Shown: positions 21,067-33,986 of the stretch, piece by piece
Layout of the letters: every line of letters starts with the position of its first letter
Numbering within the stretch: position 1 is the first letter of the stretch
Origin: Marsupella aquatica
Lineage: Eukaryota; Marchantiophyta
Reading direction: 5' to 3'
Length of the DNA stretch: 64,000 nt
NCBI GenBank assembly: GCA_973895155.1
Contig: OZ316895.1
Span: 6,572,001 to 6,636,000 of the forward strand
Notes under the pieces: model-generated
Told to the model about the DNA's origin: nothing
The model's database searches: none
The model's input: the letters and a program-made list of their open reading frames with translations, nothing else
Translations under genes and position numbers: made by a program

Positions 21067-23581
21067 CTACAAGTAAAACGGCCGGTTGACGTCAAATGCC
21101 TCGTTTCCTGTCAGCTGTGGTCTCTGTAAGATTCAGCACGACGCATGACAAAAATTAAAAAAACAGTTTGGCCCCAAACAAAATATACTAGGTTCTTCCC
21201 GATACCAACTTTCAGTAACACGTCGTTTCCTATTTAACTCTTTATAATTTGTATTTTATCGTCCACATTCATGACCTTCAGGCTAAGCCACAACTACTAT
21301 TGATTGTAAGAATGCTCCTCTCATTTTATCGGTCAATTCGCTTCTCATGTCTACAAAAATCATATAGACTTCTCATCTCGAGCAAGAAGCATTTGTCAAG
21401 AGTTATTCGAGCAGAACCAACCTGAGTCAATCCACCAGCAGTACTGCCTCCACTTAGAAGCATGGTTACAAGTGATGTCAACGGCCCCCCCGGAAGCTGC
21501 GTGCCTTGATTTGCAGCTTGGATGGCCTGTCGCATGTCATTCAGAAGACTAGCGTAGGTTACCGTTCCTCTACTCCTTTCCACAGCTTGGATAAAGCAGA
21601 ACGTCATTGCTCCAGTGCTCGTCACCTTAGACAATGACTGACATCACGACAGACAGTTTGAGCAAGTCAGAAATGAAGGACACTCAACCAGCCCATTGGG
21701 GTAAAAGTCACGAAGGTATGGGACTGTCTGTTACAAACTACCGTACTTACCTTCTAGGCCTGCTCATCTTTTCTCATGTCAGCCCATTTTCCAAATTGGG
21801 TCACTAAAAACAACAAAAGGTTTTGGGTTAGTGACTTAACAATCTGACTCAAAATGAACAGGGCAAGCCATATACCGAAGTATCAGCAGAAGTCTGATCG
21901 TCGTCACAACCACTAAAGGAATATGCCTCTCCTCCATTGGTTCCTTTGTAGGTTTGGTATGACCGCTGATCTTCCCATCGCCCATAACTGTAACATGTGA
22001 CTGTGTCAGCAGCAAAGCCGCCAAAACGTCTAAACGCCCAATCTCAGAATCTATGAAACTACAGCATAGATATAATGACAGCCCGAATGACAGCAAGAAC
22101 TCAACACGAATTACACAGGACTTTGCAAAAGGAAGTCACATCCAGGGTGGCAAAGACAGTCTTACTCAATCCGATATAGCCAAGGCAAGTCCAGCACTGT
22201 ACCGCTGTGACAAGCGTCAATAATTGCATGGAGTCTTACTCCTGGTGGTAATGGTCGCACAATTGCAGTATTTATCTCATCGTCCACAATCATTCCCTGT
22301 GTCTCAAAGTCAACAGGGCATATAGTTTCATCCATACCATCTACCTCATCCCCGATTAGATTTCGTTGCTGGGAGCCATGTCCCGAAAAATGAAATACAA
22401 GAGAGTCTCCCGGTCTACACCCTTGTACAAGCCAGAAAAGAGCCATTCGGATGTTCTGCTTTGTCGGTTTCTTTAGAGGATCTCTCTCCTCCTCTGCACA
22501 AGAAACCAAATGCCCTTCACAGATTAAGAATATTACCGAGTCTGCAGATATGGCATACTGAGCTTTTCGAGAAAAAAAATCTATACAAGACCCAGTTGTT
22601 AGCAATGTCCTCATACAAGCACGATCAAGAGTTCCCACTTCGCCAGTATTTGGTCGTCTGGACCATGGGCAATTAGTGATTCACATGGCTTGAAAGACTA
22701 GAAAGTTATGAATAGCGATCTCGAGGCGTTGAGGTTGCGCTAGCGCTGCATCTCTCCCTAATGTAATCATAGCAATGATTTTTTCTCAATTGTCGTCTCC
22801 ACTCTCCGTAAAAATTGAAACTCAATATGCACATATGCTATTGAATCAGTTCACCACCTTGTAGCATAAGCTAACTCTACCCTATACTTCCCCTAAAGGA
22901 ATCCTTGTCACACGAGAAAATGTTATAGGTAGGTCCGCCAGCAGACTCTTCGACAACACTGCATCTCTAAGAATCCGTCAATTCAAACGACTTTCAACGG
23001 AGCGAGACATCTCTAGCAACCGCTCCTGGCAAGGAATTGTTTCTCAGGAGCCTAACCCGATTGTTACGTCGTCAGAATTCAATACCTCCATTCTGCTCTG
23101 TTGTACTGTGACGAAGGAGGGGAAACCAAATTTTCAACTATATAGAGACGAAATGGACTAGGTTCAACCATTTGAAGAAACTGGAAAATCAACCGTTTAG
23201 CAACATACCTGTCAACATAATAATCGATGCCTCCGGGAAATTGAACCTATTTTGCAGAAAGTACTGCATGCACTTGGCATCGTTGAGGCAACCTTTGAGC
23301 TCGTACTTCGAGTACTTATATTGAATTCCAACGACCACAGCCTTTTTAGCACCACCCGGATGAGGGGGAGTAGGGGTGTACTGAATATGATTTTGGGGAG
23401 CAAAAGGAGGGGTTGGAGTCGGCTGACCAGGTGCATAATTCGATGCCCCACGCTGCTGGTAAACTGATGTTACAGCTTGGCAGATAGCACAGCGGATGGC
23501 CGGTGCTCCGGGTGGAAGCTGCAACGGCGTCCTACAGTTGCTGCAATTCATTAGCATCATCGCCATGTCGAAACAAACCAC
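21067..23581 (-). CDS. Type I metacaspase with LSD1-type zinc finger
   Basis: Metacaspases are Arg/Lys-specific cysteine proteases; plant type I members act in programmed cell death and proteostasis. Five exons join in frame through GT-AG introns: 23581-23209, 22493-22166, 21987-21876, 21637-21422 and 21123-21067, giving 361 residues, the usual family length. An LSD1 zinc finger (NCSNCRTPLQLPPGA...CAIC) lies at about residues 12-40, followed by a Pro-rich linker at 50-76. The caspase-like p20 domain has catalytic His163 (FSGHGS) and Cys219 (DACHSGT). The p10 part carries SGCDDDQTSADTS and STGAMTFCFIQA. The last exon encodes the conserved ending RPQLTGNEAFDVNRPF. Start codons at 23581 and 23566 are both possible. 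All exons are open and the catalytic residues present, so it is probably active. Confidence 0.95.
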
Positions 23582-23595
23582 ACCTCAAGAAACAC

Positions 23596-24790
23596 TCTCT
23601 TCTGCCCGACTTCATCCACAGTCCAAATCTCCTTTCCTGCTCCCCTTCAGCTCTGCAATCTACACTTCATGTACGCCTTGTCTCCTGCCTCACTCCAACC
23701 AAACTGACAACCCTCCAGAAAGACTGACTTCCGCCCAAATTTATTCACAATCCACACACCCTTTCCTACTTGCCTTCAGCCCCGCTGCAATCCACAATCC
23801 ACAGCTCCTGTCCGCCTTGCCTCCAGCCCACTTCAACCACAATCCACAACTCTTATCCGTCTCCCCTTGAATCCACACCCTTATGTCAAAAGTTGTCTTT
23901 GCCCAACTCAAATCCACCTCTCTTGTCCGAAGCCACCGCAACAAGAGAGATCTCCACGAAGTTCAACCTGCCCTAATATTGAGACGAATTCCCGACATTC
24001 GGAAAGACCACAGCAGAGTAGTAACAGAACACACAAACACAGCCAGAATGCCACACAAGAGCTGTGATGGCTTATGAATTCCTCACGGCAAGCGTCTCGG
24101 ATCACCCGTCCCAGGCAAACACCTTGGTCTGAATCATCCAACCCAGTGACTCACCACCGTCTCGTAACTTTCCACAAATTCCAAGCTTAACCCTAGCCTT
24201 CCGTCACTGCCGTGGTCGGTTGCACCTCCAGCCTATCCCTCGATTTCAAGTACCTCAGTGCACTGAACTCAGCTCGACCTCGGCCAGACAACCGAAATTC
24301 CCGCTACAAAACTGGCAGATCGAGGAGCTCGAGAAGCTTGAGAAACCGAAACGCAATCCGTGCACCGCTTGCGGAGCTGTCTCATCATCGAATCTCATGT
24401 CCATCTCTAGATAAGGATGGAAGCATACTATTCTTCTCGGACTGGCACGACGAAGATGGCGACGGTGGGAGCATCGCCAACACTAAGTAACGCGTCCTCT
24501 GCCTCGCCGCAACGCTGCATTACAATGGTCCAGTATACACGAGAGCATGAGAGCTAGCACGGAAATTTCCTGTCACCGCATTTGCTTCTTCTCCAAGGTT
24601 GTTTCTGGACAATGTTATTATAGAGCTCTGTATGTACAGTAAAGTAATTCGAAAGCCAGCCGAGCCTTGACCGGACTTGACCGGACTGGATCGGCCCGCA
24701 CCGACCCACTGACCCGATCCACAATGTGACCCTACAACTTACTGTTCATGTTGGAATCGTGTCTTCTAATCATCAGGTCGTCAGGTCTAG
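23596..24790. other. Metacaspase upstream region, C-rich imperfect repeats
   Basis: The presumed metacaspase promoter and leader on the minus strand lie here. The segment 23596-23920 contains three imperfect copies of a CCACAATCCACAxCTCCTxTCCGCCTTGCCTCCAG-like block. A GACCGGACTTGACCGGACTGG string lies at about 24669. No gene is recognised; the ORFs here are made of the repeats. Confidence 0.5.
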
Positions 24791-24796
24791 TACCCC

Positions 24797-24935
24797 TTGG
24801 TTATGTAAGCTTGATCTTATTTGACATTGGTTATGTAAGCTTGATCTTATTTGACATTCTTTATGTAAGCTTGATCTTATTTGACAATTCTGGTGAGGTA
24901 CCCCTTGGCTATCTAAGCTTCATCCTAATCAACAC
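24797..24935. repeat. 30 bp tandem repeat, three copies, with an outlying half copy
   Basis: The unit TTATGTAAGCTTGATCTTAT plus TTGACATTGG is repeated three times (about 24799-24888). A related GGTACCCCTTGGCTATCTAAGCTT string follows at about 24895, and another copy occurs at about 26145, so it is also dispersed. Confidence 0.85.
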
Positions 24936-27165
24936 GTTCAAGTTTGGACTTCCTACACCCATGTGTTGCACAGCGCAAGGAGGGCCAGCCCAAGGGAGTC
25001 GAACCAGTGGGGGCATTTATGGGGCAGCATGGGAAAGCACATGTGCTCCACGGGTGTCTATTTCCTCCATCAATGGTTAGGGAAAACAGCCAAACGAATC
25101 CAATGGTTGTGGATCTTTCCCATCGAGGAGCTTTAATTTTTTTTTGTTTGCCTTGAAAACCTAAAGCAAGCCCATCTAACAGAAAATTGATATCCTGCTT
25201 TGGAGCATGCATTTCTATGTAGGGTAGTCACAAGGGGACAATACCCAGGGATCAAGGATCCAGACCAGGAGGGAGAGAGGATTAAACCAGAACCCAAAAT
25301 GGGCTGAGGAGATAATCAATACTCCCACCACACACACACACATACCCTCCACACACCCTTATGTGTTGAGGAGCTTTTGTGTATGGGACGCAGAAACTCA
25401 GGATATAATATAATTGCAAAGGAACCAAAACTCCAAACGGGGATCCCAAAGGCCCCTCTAGCATCTTGTTGACTTCATAGTCTAGAAAGATCATCTTAAG
25501 ACTTATCTGGGCCCTTATCACTGTGCATCGTAGTTTGTTCTTCTAACTCTTTGTTGAACGTGTTACAAGAACATGTGCAACGCCACACAGTAGAGCGTAG
25601 TGCTGCACATTTAGGAGCAGTTTCCCTCCGCTAGAAGTTTCTGTGTGGCTAAAGGAGTGGAATGTTTTGGTTTAATTGGAGCAAATGTTGGTGAGGGAGG
25701 GAGGGGAGGGAAGAACTTTGCATAGAAGGGCCTGTTTACACACCAGAGTGTAAGCATTTCAAATTGACCCAAGATCTGGACTCGATTAAAAAGGGGAGGG
25801 AGACAGGATTGCAAGGAACCATTGAAAAATGGTAAGGAAATCAAGAGGGTGGGAGTCAGAACACACAACAGTGCGATAGGGGCCCAGTTAAGTCTTAAAC
25901 CACCACTGCCCATATAAAAGAAGAATTGTCCAAGACTTCTCACTTTTTCACATTTCTCTCCTCTAGGGTGAGACTTTGCTCCACTCAAGAAAAAGGTGCT
26001 AAAAACGGTGAAACCTGGTGGATCCAGGTTTTGTCATGGACAGTGGTACTAAAGATGATCTTGCTGGACTGTTAAGTCCACAAGATGCCAAAGGGGCCCT
26101 GTTAAGTGCAAACTTGCAACAAGTTCAAGTCACAACTCAGGGTGAGTACCCCTTGATAATGTAAGCTTGATGCTAATCAACAAGTTGGAGTCACAAAGAG
26201 TTGCATATTGGAATTGGAACAGGTTTGAATATGGAGGTAAGATTAGATGGAGAAGGGATGAGCAGGGAGTTCTTATACAGGGAGACGGGTTATTGGAAAC
26301 TAAATAATTTATGAGTCCTTGCTCGCTGCGTGCCAGTTCCTACCCAAAAACAGTGTGCAACGACAAGAAACTAGTACCCACTTTTGTCCAACAAGTTGTG
26401 GTATAGTGGTTGACCACTTGAGTGGGGAGGTGGTGTGCTTGTGTAGGCGCAATGTTTTTTACATAAACCCCAGTCATCCACAAGTGGGGTTTAGACAAAG
26501 CTTGTGACACACAGAAAAATGACAATATTCTGATTTTTGCAAGCAGCAGACAACCCAAACAGGTGACACAGAGTCTAAAATCCATTATTGACTTTCCAGG
26601 GACTTGTCTCAGTCTCTGAAAAGTACTAAATTTATAGTATAGCAAGTAGCCAGTGTGGTGACTGTCCATTGCTTGCCTAAGAAGATAGAAGTGGACTAGA
26701 CACTTCTGTCACCCAAGCATGTGGCAAAATTTCAAAAATAATAATCAAAACTTCTCTTTGCTAATCTCCTACTACCTAATCCCAAGGCCGGATTTGGCAA
26801 ATTGCTGCCGATTAAAAAACATTGGGATGAAGGATGCTAAATGAAGTGGGTTATAAGGTAGTTAGTATACATTCAATTTCATGAGAAACAAAAAGGAGAT
26901 TATTCATAATAAGAGTCCGTGCAAAACATTCTCTTGGTACCTCTAGTACGTATATACAGTCCATGTAACCTTGGAGGTCTCACCACATTTTTAGTCCTCC
27001 GACCCCCAAAAAATTTCAAAATCAATTATTTTCAATCCCCTATAAATTTGGAAGTTTTTTGGAATATTCCCAAAATTTGATTAAAAAGACCCTAATGTTC
27101 TTCCAATAAATTTCCAAAGTTTTTGCTTACAACTAAGGAAAATGACCCTATGCTTTGTTTCACAT
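24936..27165. other. Repeat-derived spacer, no gene recognised
   Basis: No coding family is visible on either strand. The last ~120 bp before the copia insertion (ACCCTAATGTTCTT to ATGCTTTGTTTCACAT) resemble part of 8080-8230. Confidence 0.4.
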
Positions 27166-27507
27166 TGTTGAGCATAGACGACATTTGTAACGGCAACCCC
27201 ATGAACCATCCAATGCACAATAGTCGACACACAGAGATACGTGGTTCACCTCCACATGAGGCTACGTCCACGGGAACATTAGGGTTGTTCTGCACTCTAG
27301 GCCGACCGACCATACCAAGCATCCACAGCACAAGCTCTCCCTATCTCTCAACTAGCTCCGTAACAATGAGCCTAAGTTCCACCAGGGTCTGGCATCAGCC
27401 CTGGCTATATGCACAATAGCACTACCGCTAACATTAGCTAAGTCCTAACCCGAGTTAGACTAACTGTGGTTAGCTCATGAGTCACAAGACTAGAGCAATA
27501 TCTAACA
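27166..27507 (-). repeat. 3' LTR of copia element 1
   Basis: This is a 342 bp LTR with TG...CA ends. It differs from the other LTR mostly by C/T and G/A transitions and has a 14 bp CCCGAGTTAGACTA stretch missing from the 33653-33981 copy. Identity is roughly 95% by eye, so the insertion is not recent. Confidence 0.93.
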
Positions 27508-27703
27508 AACTCCCCCTTGACTCTTGTCTTGGGGACTGGACCATATGGATTCCTCAGCGGGAAGTTCTGACAATCACCAAACCAGATATCCCCCTAAAAA
27601 CCACAAGGGTTAACTAAGGGTTAACTAGAACTAAGCCGTAGCCTAACAGGAATGAGTAATCCATATACAAATAGTCACACATTGCTAAATAACTCTACTT
27701 GCA

Positions 27704-30700
27704 CTACTCTAACTGCAAAACCTGCAAAGTAGCACGGTGTCTTGAGAAACTCTCCAAAGGAATCACTTTGGTAAAAGCATCAGCAGGATTGAGCTTTCCA
27801 TCAATCTTGACTAGCTCAAAAGTTTTATCAGACACTGCTTGCCTGATAAAATGGTACCTGATATCAATGTGCTTCACTCTGCTATCCATCACCTGGTTAG
27901 CAGCCAAGTGAAGAGCACTTTGACTATCACAGTTTAGAGTCATTTTGCCATGCTCTAAACCCATCTCCGCGATCAACTTATCCAACCAAATTGCTTCCTT
28001 TGCTGCTTCTGCTGCAGCAACATACTCTGCTTCTGTAGTAGACTGAGATATGCACTTTTGCAAGGTAGATTTTCAACTGATACATCCTCCTCCAAGAGTG
28101 TATACAAACCTAGTTGTAGACCTCCTTGTATCCAGACAGCCTCCATAGTCAGAATCTACATAGCCAACTAACGTTCTATTTGATCTGTTATCAAATAGTA
28201 ATCCATAGTCTTGTGTTCCCTTCAGATGCCTGAGAATCCATTTCACAGCTTCCCAGTGTACCTTCCCTGGATTTGACATGAATCTGCTGACCTTGCCCAT
28301 CGCTAGGGCCAAGTCAGGCCTAGTACAAGTCATCAAATACATCAGACTGCCTACTGCCTTCTCATAAGGAATCTTAGCCATCAGACCTTTCTCCACAACA
28401 TCCGTAGGAGAGAAAGCCGATGATAACTTAAAATGTGAAGCTAAAGGAATACTCACTAGCTTATAGTTCTCCATGTTGAATCGTGCAAGTACTTTCCTTG
28501 CATACTGGCCTTGACTCAAGCACAACTGTCCAGTCTCAGAGTTCCTAAAAATCTCCATCCCTAATCCTCTTGGCCTTACCAAGATCCTTCATCCTGAATT
28601 CAGCACTCAATTTTGCCTTGAGACTGTCAACCTCAGATTGATCTTTAGCCACAATCAACATGTCATCCACATAGATAACCATAATGATGAAACCAAACAC
28701 ATCATTCTTGACTGATTTTGTATACACACAAGGATCATACACCATCCTTGTAAAATCTTGAGCAAGCATGAAATCATCAAACCGTTTGTTCCACTGTCTG
28801 GGAGACTGCTTCAATCCATACAAGGATTTGAGCAATCTGCAAACTAAGTTCTCTTGGCCCTTCTTCATAAAGCCTAGTGGCTGTCTCATGAAGATCATCT
28901 CTTCCAAGTTGCCATAGAGAAAAGCAGTAACAACATCCATCTGATCCATCACCAGACCAAAAAACACAACAAGCTAACACAAGATCCAAATTGTGGAATA
29001 CTTAGCCACCGGTGAAAAGATCTCATTGTAATCCACTCCTTTCTCCTGAGTGAATCCTTGGCAACAAGCCTTGCCTTGTAGATCTTGTCTCCACCCTCTA
29101 AAGGATTGTCCTTCAACTTGTAAATCCACTTGCTGTCCACCACTTGCTGACCTCTTGGAAGCTCCACTAGCTCCCATGTCTTGTTGTCACTCAAAGATTG
29201 CAACTCCCTCTGCATTGCTGCATTCCACTCATGCTTCTGCTCTGAAGCACAAGCCTCACTATACGAAGAAGGCTCTCCTTCTTCCAAGATCAAAGCCATG
29301 TCAACATCATCAGGTGCAATGTCAATATCATCTAACTTAGATGAGTCTGCCCATTGACCATACCTGGTAGGAGCTCTAGTAGATCGACTGGAAGTTCTTC
29401 TAGTAGATGACTCAGGCTGATCTGCTGCTGCTACTGGTTGAATTTGAGGTACCCCAATAACAATCTGCTCCTCTTGTTCCATCACAGGAACCAGCTCCAA
29501 CCCTGAAGCTTCTCCATCTCTCCTGTCATGAACAACATCATGATTAATCTCCCCCTCAACCCGGTCCAGGATGGGATATTTCCCCTTGTCAGTATGGGAG
29601 TCCTGAGAACTCTCCCCTCCTTTGATGATCTGGACTCATTAAAGGACACATCTCTACTGACAATTAGCTTACAGGTTACTGGATCCCATAACCTATAACC
29701 CTTCACACCTTTCTAATAGCCAAGGAAAATGCACTTCTTCGACTTGGACTCCAGCTTGGATCGAAGCTGGGAAGGTGTAAGCACATAAGCATCACATCCA
29801 AAAATCCTCAGATGTGAGTAATCTGCTGGACGTCGCCCGTACCTCATTTCAAATGGCGTCTTGAATCCAATAGAACTGGATGGAGAAAAATTTACCAAAT
29901 AAGCTGCAATGTTGATAGCTTCAGCCCAAAACTTATGTGGTAAGCATGATTGACTTAACATACTCCTCGAGCGGTCCAATAGTGTTCGGTTGAGTCTCTC
30001 AAAAATACCATTCTGTTGAGGAGTATAACTTGTTGTGAGATGGTGGGTAATCCTCTACTCCTTACAATACATTCCAAATTCCCCGGAACTGTATTCACCG
30101 CCGTTATGCGATCAAAGATATCTCACCTTATTACCAGTCTGATTCTCAACTTGGGCTTTCCACTCCTTAAAAGTGGCAAAAACATCAGACTTACTGTGTC
30201 GAAAGTATATCCACACATACCTTGAGTAATCGTCTATGAACGTGACATAGTATTTAACCGTCCAGAATGTGAGGGAGTAGGGGCTGGACCCCACACATCA
30301 CTATGTACATACTCAAGTACCTCCTTGCTAGTGTGAGTTCCAACTCCGAAGGGTTTTCTGTGCTGCTTCCCAAGCACACAGTGCTCACAAAATTTCAACT
30401 TACAAGATTGCAAATTAGAAAGTAATCCTTTCTTTTGAAGAATAACTTAACCTTTTTCACTCATGTGGCCCAAACGGAAGTGCCACAGCCGGGCCGTCTC
30501 CTCAGGAGATAAGGTTACATTGGCTTCATCACAAACAACACTGCCCTCCAAAATGTATAGATTGCTATGTCTCTTTCCCTTCAATACAACTTTAGTACCA
30601 GTTGAAACCTGAAGGACACCATTAGGAGAACTCCACTGATGGCCATTTGCTTCTAAAACTCCAAGTGAAATGAGATTTTTCATCATGCTAGGAATATATC

Positions 30701-30945
30701 TCACATTCCTTAACATTCTCACAACACCATCAAACATATGAAATCTTACAGATCCAAGTCCAACAACTTGACATGGGATTCCATTTCCCATCAACACTGA
30801 CCCGTTGGAAACCGTGTAAAAACTGAAAAAATCTCTCCTAGAGCAAATGTGAAAAGTACATGCACTATCTAGAATCCAATCATCACTACCTGGATTTGAC
30901 ACTACGTTGAGAGCATAACCTTGACATCACAATATGTCATCATCA
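27704..30945 (-). pseudogene. Copia element 1 pol (protease, integrase, RT, RNase H)
   Basis: From the 5' side of the element, the protease shows WILDSACTFHIC (about 30870). Integrase follows, with an H/C zinc region (LWHFRLGHM), a catalytic core with the FIDDYSRYVW block, and the later RSMLSQSCLPHKFW segment. The reverse transcriptase has KARLVAK, DVVTAFLYG and the catalytic YVDDM (about 28670). RNase H has YVDSDYGGCLDTRRS and the terminal STTEAEYVA block. A TGA lies at the gag/protease boundary, another at RYL(stop)S in integrase, and a third before the last RNase H segment (IS(stop)K). A frameshift follows LVAK, and sequence is lost around 28560. The product cannot be made as one polyprotein. 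Confidence 0.9.
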
Positions 30946-30989
30946 TCGAGTAAATCTACCTCATACGAGCTCGATCCCGCGTTAGCAGA

Positions 30990-31982
30990 GGCAGTAGGGA
31001 CCTTTACTCGACAATCCCTTTTCATGTGGCCAAGCTTGCCATAATTTCAACATGCAAGAGGCTTCCTCTCTTGCAATTTCCCTCTGGATTTAGATCTCCC
31101 CCGTGATGTAGATCTAAACCTGTTCTGCCCATTCATGCGCTGCCCTGTTCTTCCCCTATTCATATTCAGTGTAGTGCCAGAAGAAGATGTTGTCTATGAT
31201 TGACCCAGCTTCTTCTGAGCATCATCAGACAACAAGGAGCTCACCACCTCATTATACAAAATGGACTTCAGATCTCTATACAAGAGCACCTATTTCAAGC
31301 CTTGATATGACGGCGGTAAAGAGCTTAGCAGAAGCAAGGCCTTATCCTCATCTTCAACTCTTTTTTCCAAGTTTGACAGATCCATCGCTAGACTGTCAAA
31401 CTCATCCAGGTGATCCTGCATCTTGCTCCCTTCCTTGAGCCTGAGGCTCATGAAGAGAGACTTCTTGTACAACCGGTCTGACGCATCTTCCCGGTAGTAC
31501 TTCTCTCTAAGAGCCTTGAACAGTGACGCGCAATTTGCATAATCATCTAGCTGCTTAATGATGTGCGGCTTGAGATATAGCATCACTGCATTGACAGCAA
31601 TCACCTGCTCCTGTCTCCATTGTCTCACAAAAATCTCCTCCTCTCCATCATACAGCTCTTGTGATGAAAGCAGATGAGCTAAGCCCATGGCCCGTAGAAC
31701 ACCCTTCACTTGCTTCTCCCAAAGCAAGTAATCAGTATGACTATCGTACTTCTCCACCTCAAACTTAACTCCTCCAAATCTAGCCATCTTCCTCTTCTTT
31801 CCAACTACCGACAGCTCTGGTAGTAACACAGCTTCCTCCACTGCACGCCTCACTGGTGATCGTACCGGTGATACTAGTTCCTCCTCAAACGGTAGCAGCT
31901 CCTCCTCAGACTCTTCGTCTGACCGTCACGATCCTGAAGCTTCACCGATGCCAATTCTTCTAGTATCCTCCGAGTCACTCAT
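30990..31982 (-). pseudogene. Copia element 1 gag
   Basis: The frame opens at the ATG at 31982 (MSDSEDTRRIG) and meets TGA about 19 codons in, where element 2 has CGA. The capsid-like UBN2/retrotrans_gag region (FGGVKFEVEKYDSHTDYLLW to SSLPPSYQGLK) is open from about 31853 to 31290, then hits a TAG. The nucleocapsid zinc knuckle, intact in element 2 as CWNCGKPGHMKRDC, is broken here: TGG reads TGA and one Cys is Tyr. Confidence 0.85.
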
Positions 31983-33652
31983 ATGAAATAATCATGAAAA
32001 AACGTCTTTTTTCAAAACTTCTCACAAAACTCAAAACTCAACACCGCCGCGTAGCCCACAAAGCTAGGAGTCCAATACTGAAAGCCGAAATCAAAATCAA
32101 AATTCGACAAAAAAGTTATTCAAATTTTGGTCAGGGTGGGTAAAACCTTGGGAAACTCCCCCATTTTGACCACCTCGGAGAATAACCAAAATACCCAGTA
32201 CAACCCGTCGTCGGAATCACAATGTGATCGGTGCGCCGCGTTGCTAACTCTAGTGGCAACGTGCTCGCCGAAAAAGAACAAAAAAAGTTACCATTCGGCG
32301 GACGGAATCTTCGTCGAACGGAATCTTTGTTAGACGGCCAAAAAACAGCTCTCCGTTTTTTGGGAATATTCCCGCACAGTCCGATAGGTCTCAGAGGGGG
32401 CCATTTCCCCTATCGGAGCAGTTAAAACGGAGGGCGGCAGGTCTTGGCATCAGCTAAGCCCCTTAAAACAGAAAAATACAAGTGTATAAAAAAAGGTGCA
32501 TCCGCGTCGCCTATATGCGAGGACAGGGTATCAAGGCAGGCGAGTACAAAGGAAATAAGCAAGGGTGGGGCAAAAAAGAAAAAACGGTCGGCAGCTCCCA
32601 AGGGTCACGTAAGGGCAAGGAGGAGGGCGCGGGGGTTCCCTCGGGGGCTCATAGGGGCACCAAGCGGGGTCGGGCCCCAAAGGGGGGCGACCGGGGCTGT
32701 TGCCTGCCGTTGCAAGGCAGTGCAGGGTGCGAGGCTTGGCCCGGGCGCATAATGGCGAGGGACGAGGAGGGGGCGACAGCAAATGCGCCGGCCGGCGCTG
32801 CGTAAGTTGCCGCTGCGGCACAAAAGATGGTGTGCGAGGGGGGGGCGAATATTGGTATGCGGGAGGGGAGAACGCCAGTACGAGGTGTATACACCTCGTA
32901 AATACCCTCAAAGGGGCCCAAATCACCCCCTTAAAATGAAAAATCAGCTTAAAACCAAAAAAGCCGATTACTCACATAAAAAGCCGCTCTTTCTCACGAG
33001 AAAAGTGAACGCCGCTGACGAGAAAAGTTGCCGAATTGTACCGGCATAGTCTGCAGCTCTAGCAGAGAAAAAACCTTCCGCCGTGTCGCCTTCACTCCGC
33101 GTCAAGTGCCAAACCCAGGCTCAAAATGACCACCTTGCCGCGATCAAACCGTTGAGCCGTGGCACTTCGCGTTTCTTCCACCAAGTCGGACGTCACGAAG
33201 AGAAACCCGGTTCAGATGTGAACAAGCTCCATAGCTTGTGTAAAAACCTGAACGCCTCCGTCACTCGTCACGTCGCACTCGGTAACAACTCGATAGCAAC
33301 TTAACTACTGAAATGACCAGCTCGCTTCAACCTTCAACTTGAGCTATAATGTGTGATCTCCCAAACACCGCACAACTCACACTATTGAAAAAATGCAAAC
33401 CCTGGTCTCTCCCCCGAAATACCGTCGAACACGAATAAACCCTGAACGACGCAAACTTCAATTCCTCCACACCACGGATACCGATCAGTGAGTTCTAACC
33501 ACCGTTAGAAAGCCCTCTCACTAACCTATCCGCTCAGCCACACACATTCGAGTTTCATGCGACAAAACTCTGAATGTGCCACCGACAATGAACGCTGGAA
33601 AAACCTGTCACGAAAAAACCTCATCACCTCCCAGGCATGCTTTGATACCACT
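31983..33652 (-). other. Copia element 1 untranslated leader
   Basis: About 1.65 kb lie between the 5' LTR and gag, long for a copia leader. The segment 32560-32880 is very GC-rich, unlike its surroundings. A perfect 20 bp palindrome lies at 32880-32899 (ACGAGGTGTATACACCTCGT). The Pro/Arg-rich ORFs seen here are not conserved in element 2, so I do not annotate them as genes. Confidence 0.6.
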
Positions 33653-33981
33653 TGTTGAGCATAGACGACATTCGTAACGGCAAGCCCATGAACCATCCAA
33701 CGCACAATAGTCGACACAGAGAGATACGTGGTTCACCTCCACATGAGGCTACGTCCACGGGAACACACAAGAGCTTTACTGCACTCTAGGTCGACCGGCC
33801 ATACCAAGCATCCACAGCACAAGCTCTCTCTATCTCTCAACTAGCTCCGTAACAATGAACCTAAGTTCCACCAGGGTCTGGCATCAGCCCTGGCTATATA
33901 CACAACAGCACTACCGCTAACATTAGCTAAGTCCTAACTGTGGTTAGCTCATGAGTCACAAGACTAGAGCAATATCTAACA
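33653..33981 (-). repeat. 5' LTR of copia element 1
   Basis: This 329 bp LTR is the transcriptional start side of the element. It is followed, on its own strand, by the initiator-Met tRNA-type primer site with one mismatch. Confidence 0.93.
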
Positions 33982-33986
33982 CACAT

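Larger units (their letters stand above)
27166..33981 (-). mobile_element. Ty1/copia LTR retrotransposon, element 1 (complete, inactivated)
   Basis: The element is bounded by two similar LTRs in TG...CA form and a perfect 5 bp target duplication, CACAT (27161-27165 and 33982-33986). Domain order on the minus strand is gag, protease, integrase, reverse transcriptase, RNase H, which defines copia. The primer-binding site next to the 5' LTR (about 33638-33650) reads TGGTATCAAAGC, one change from the initiator-Met tRNA complement. A polypurine tract (AAGGGGGAGT on the minus strand) abuts the 3' LTR. The total is 6816 bp. Several nonsense codons, a frameshift and a missing piece in RT make it non-autonomous. 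Confidence 0.95.

Noticed and set aside
32444-32939. Several Gly/Arg- and Pro-rich ORFs on both strands in the copia leader
   Set aside because: High GC content suppresses stops. The ORFs are not conserved in the sister copia element.
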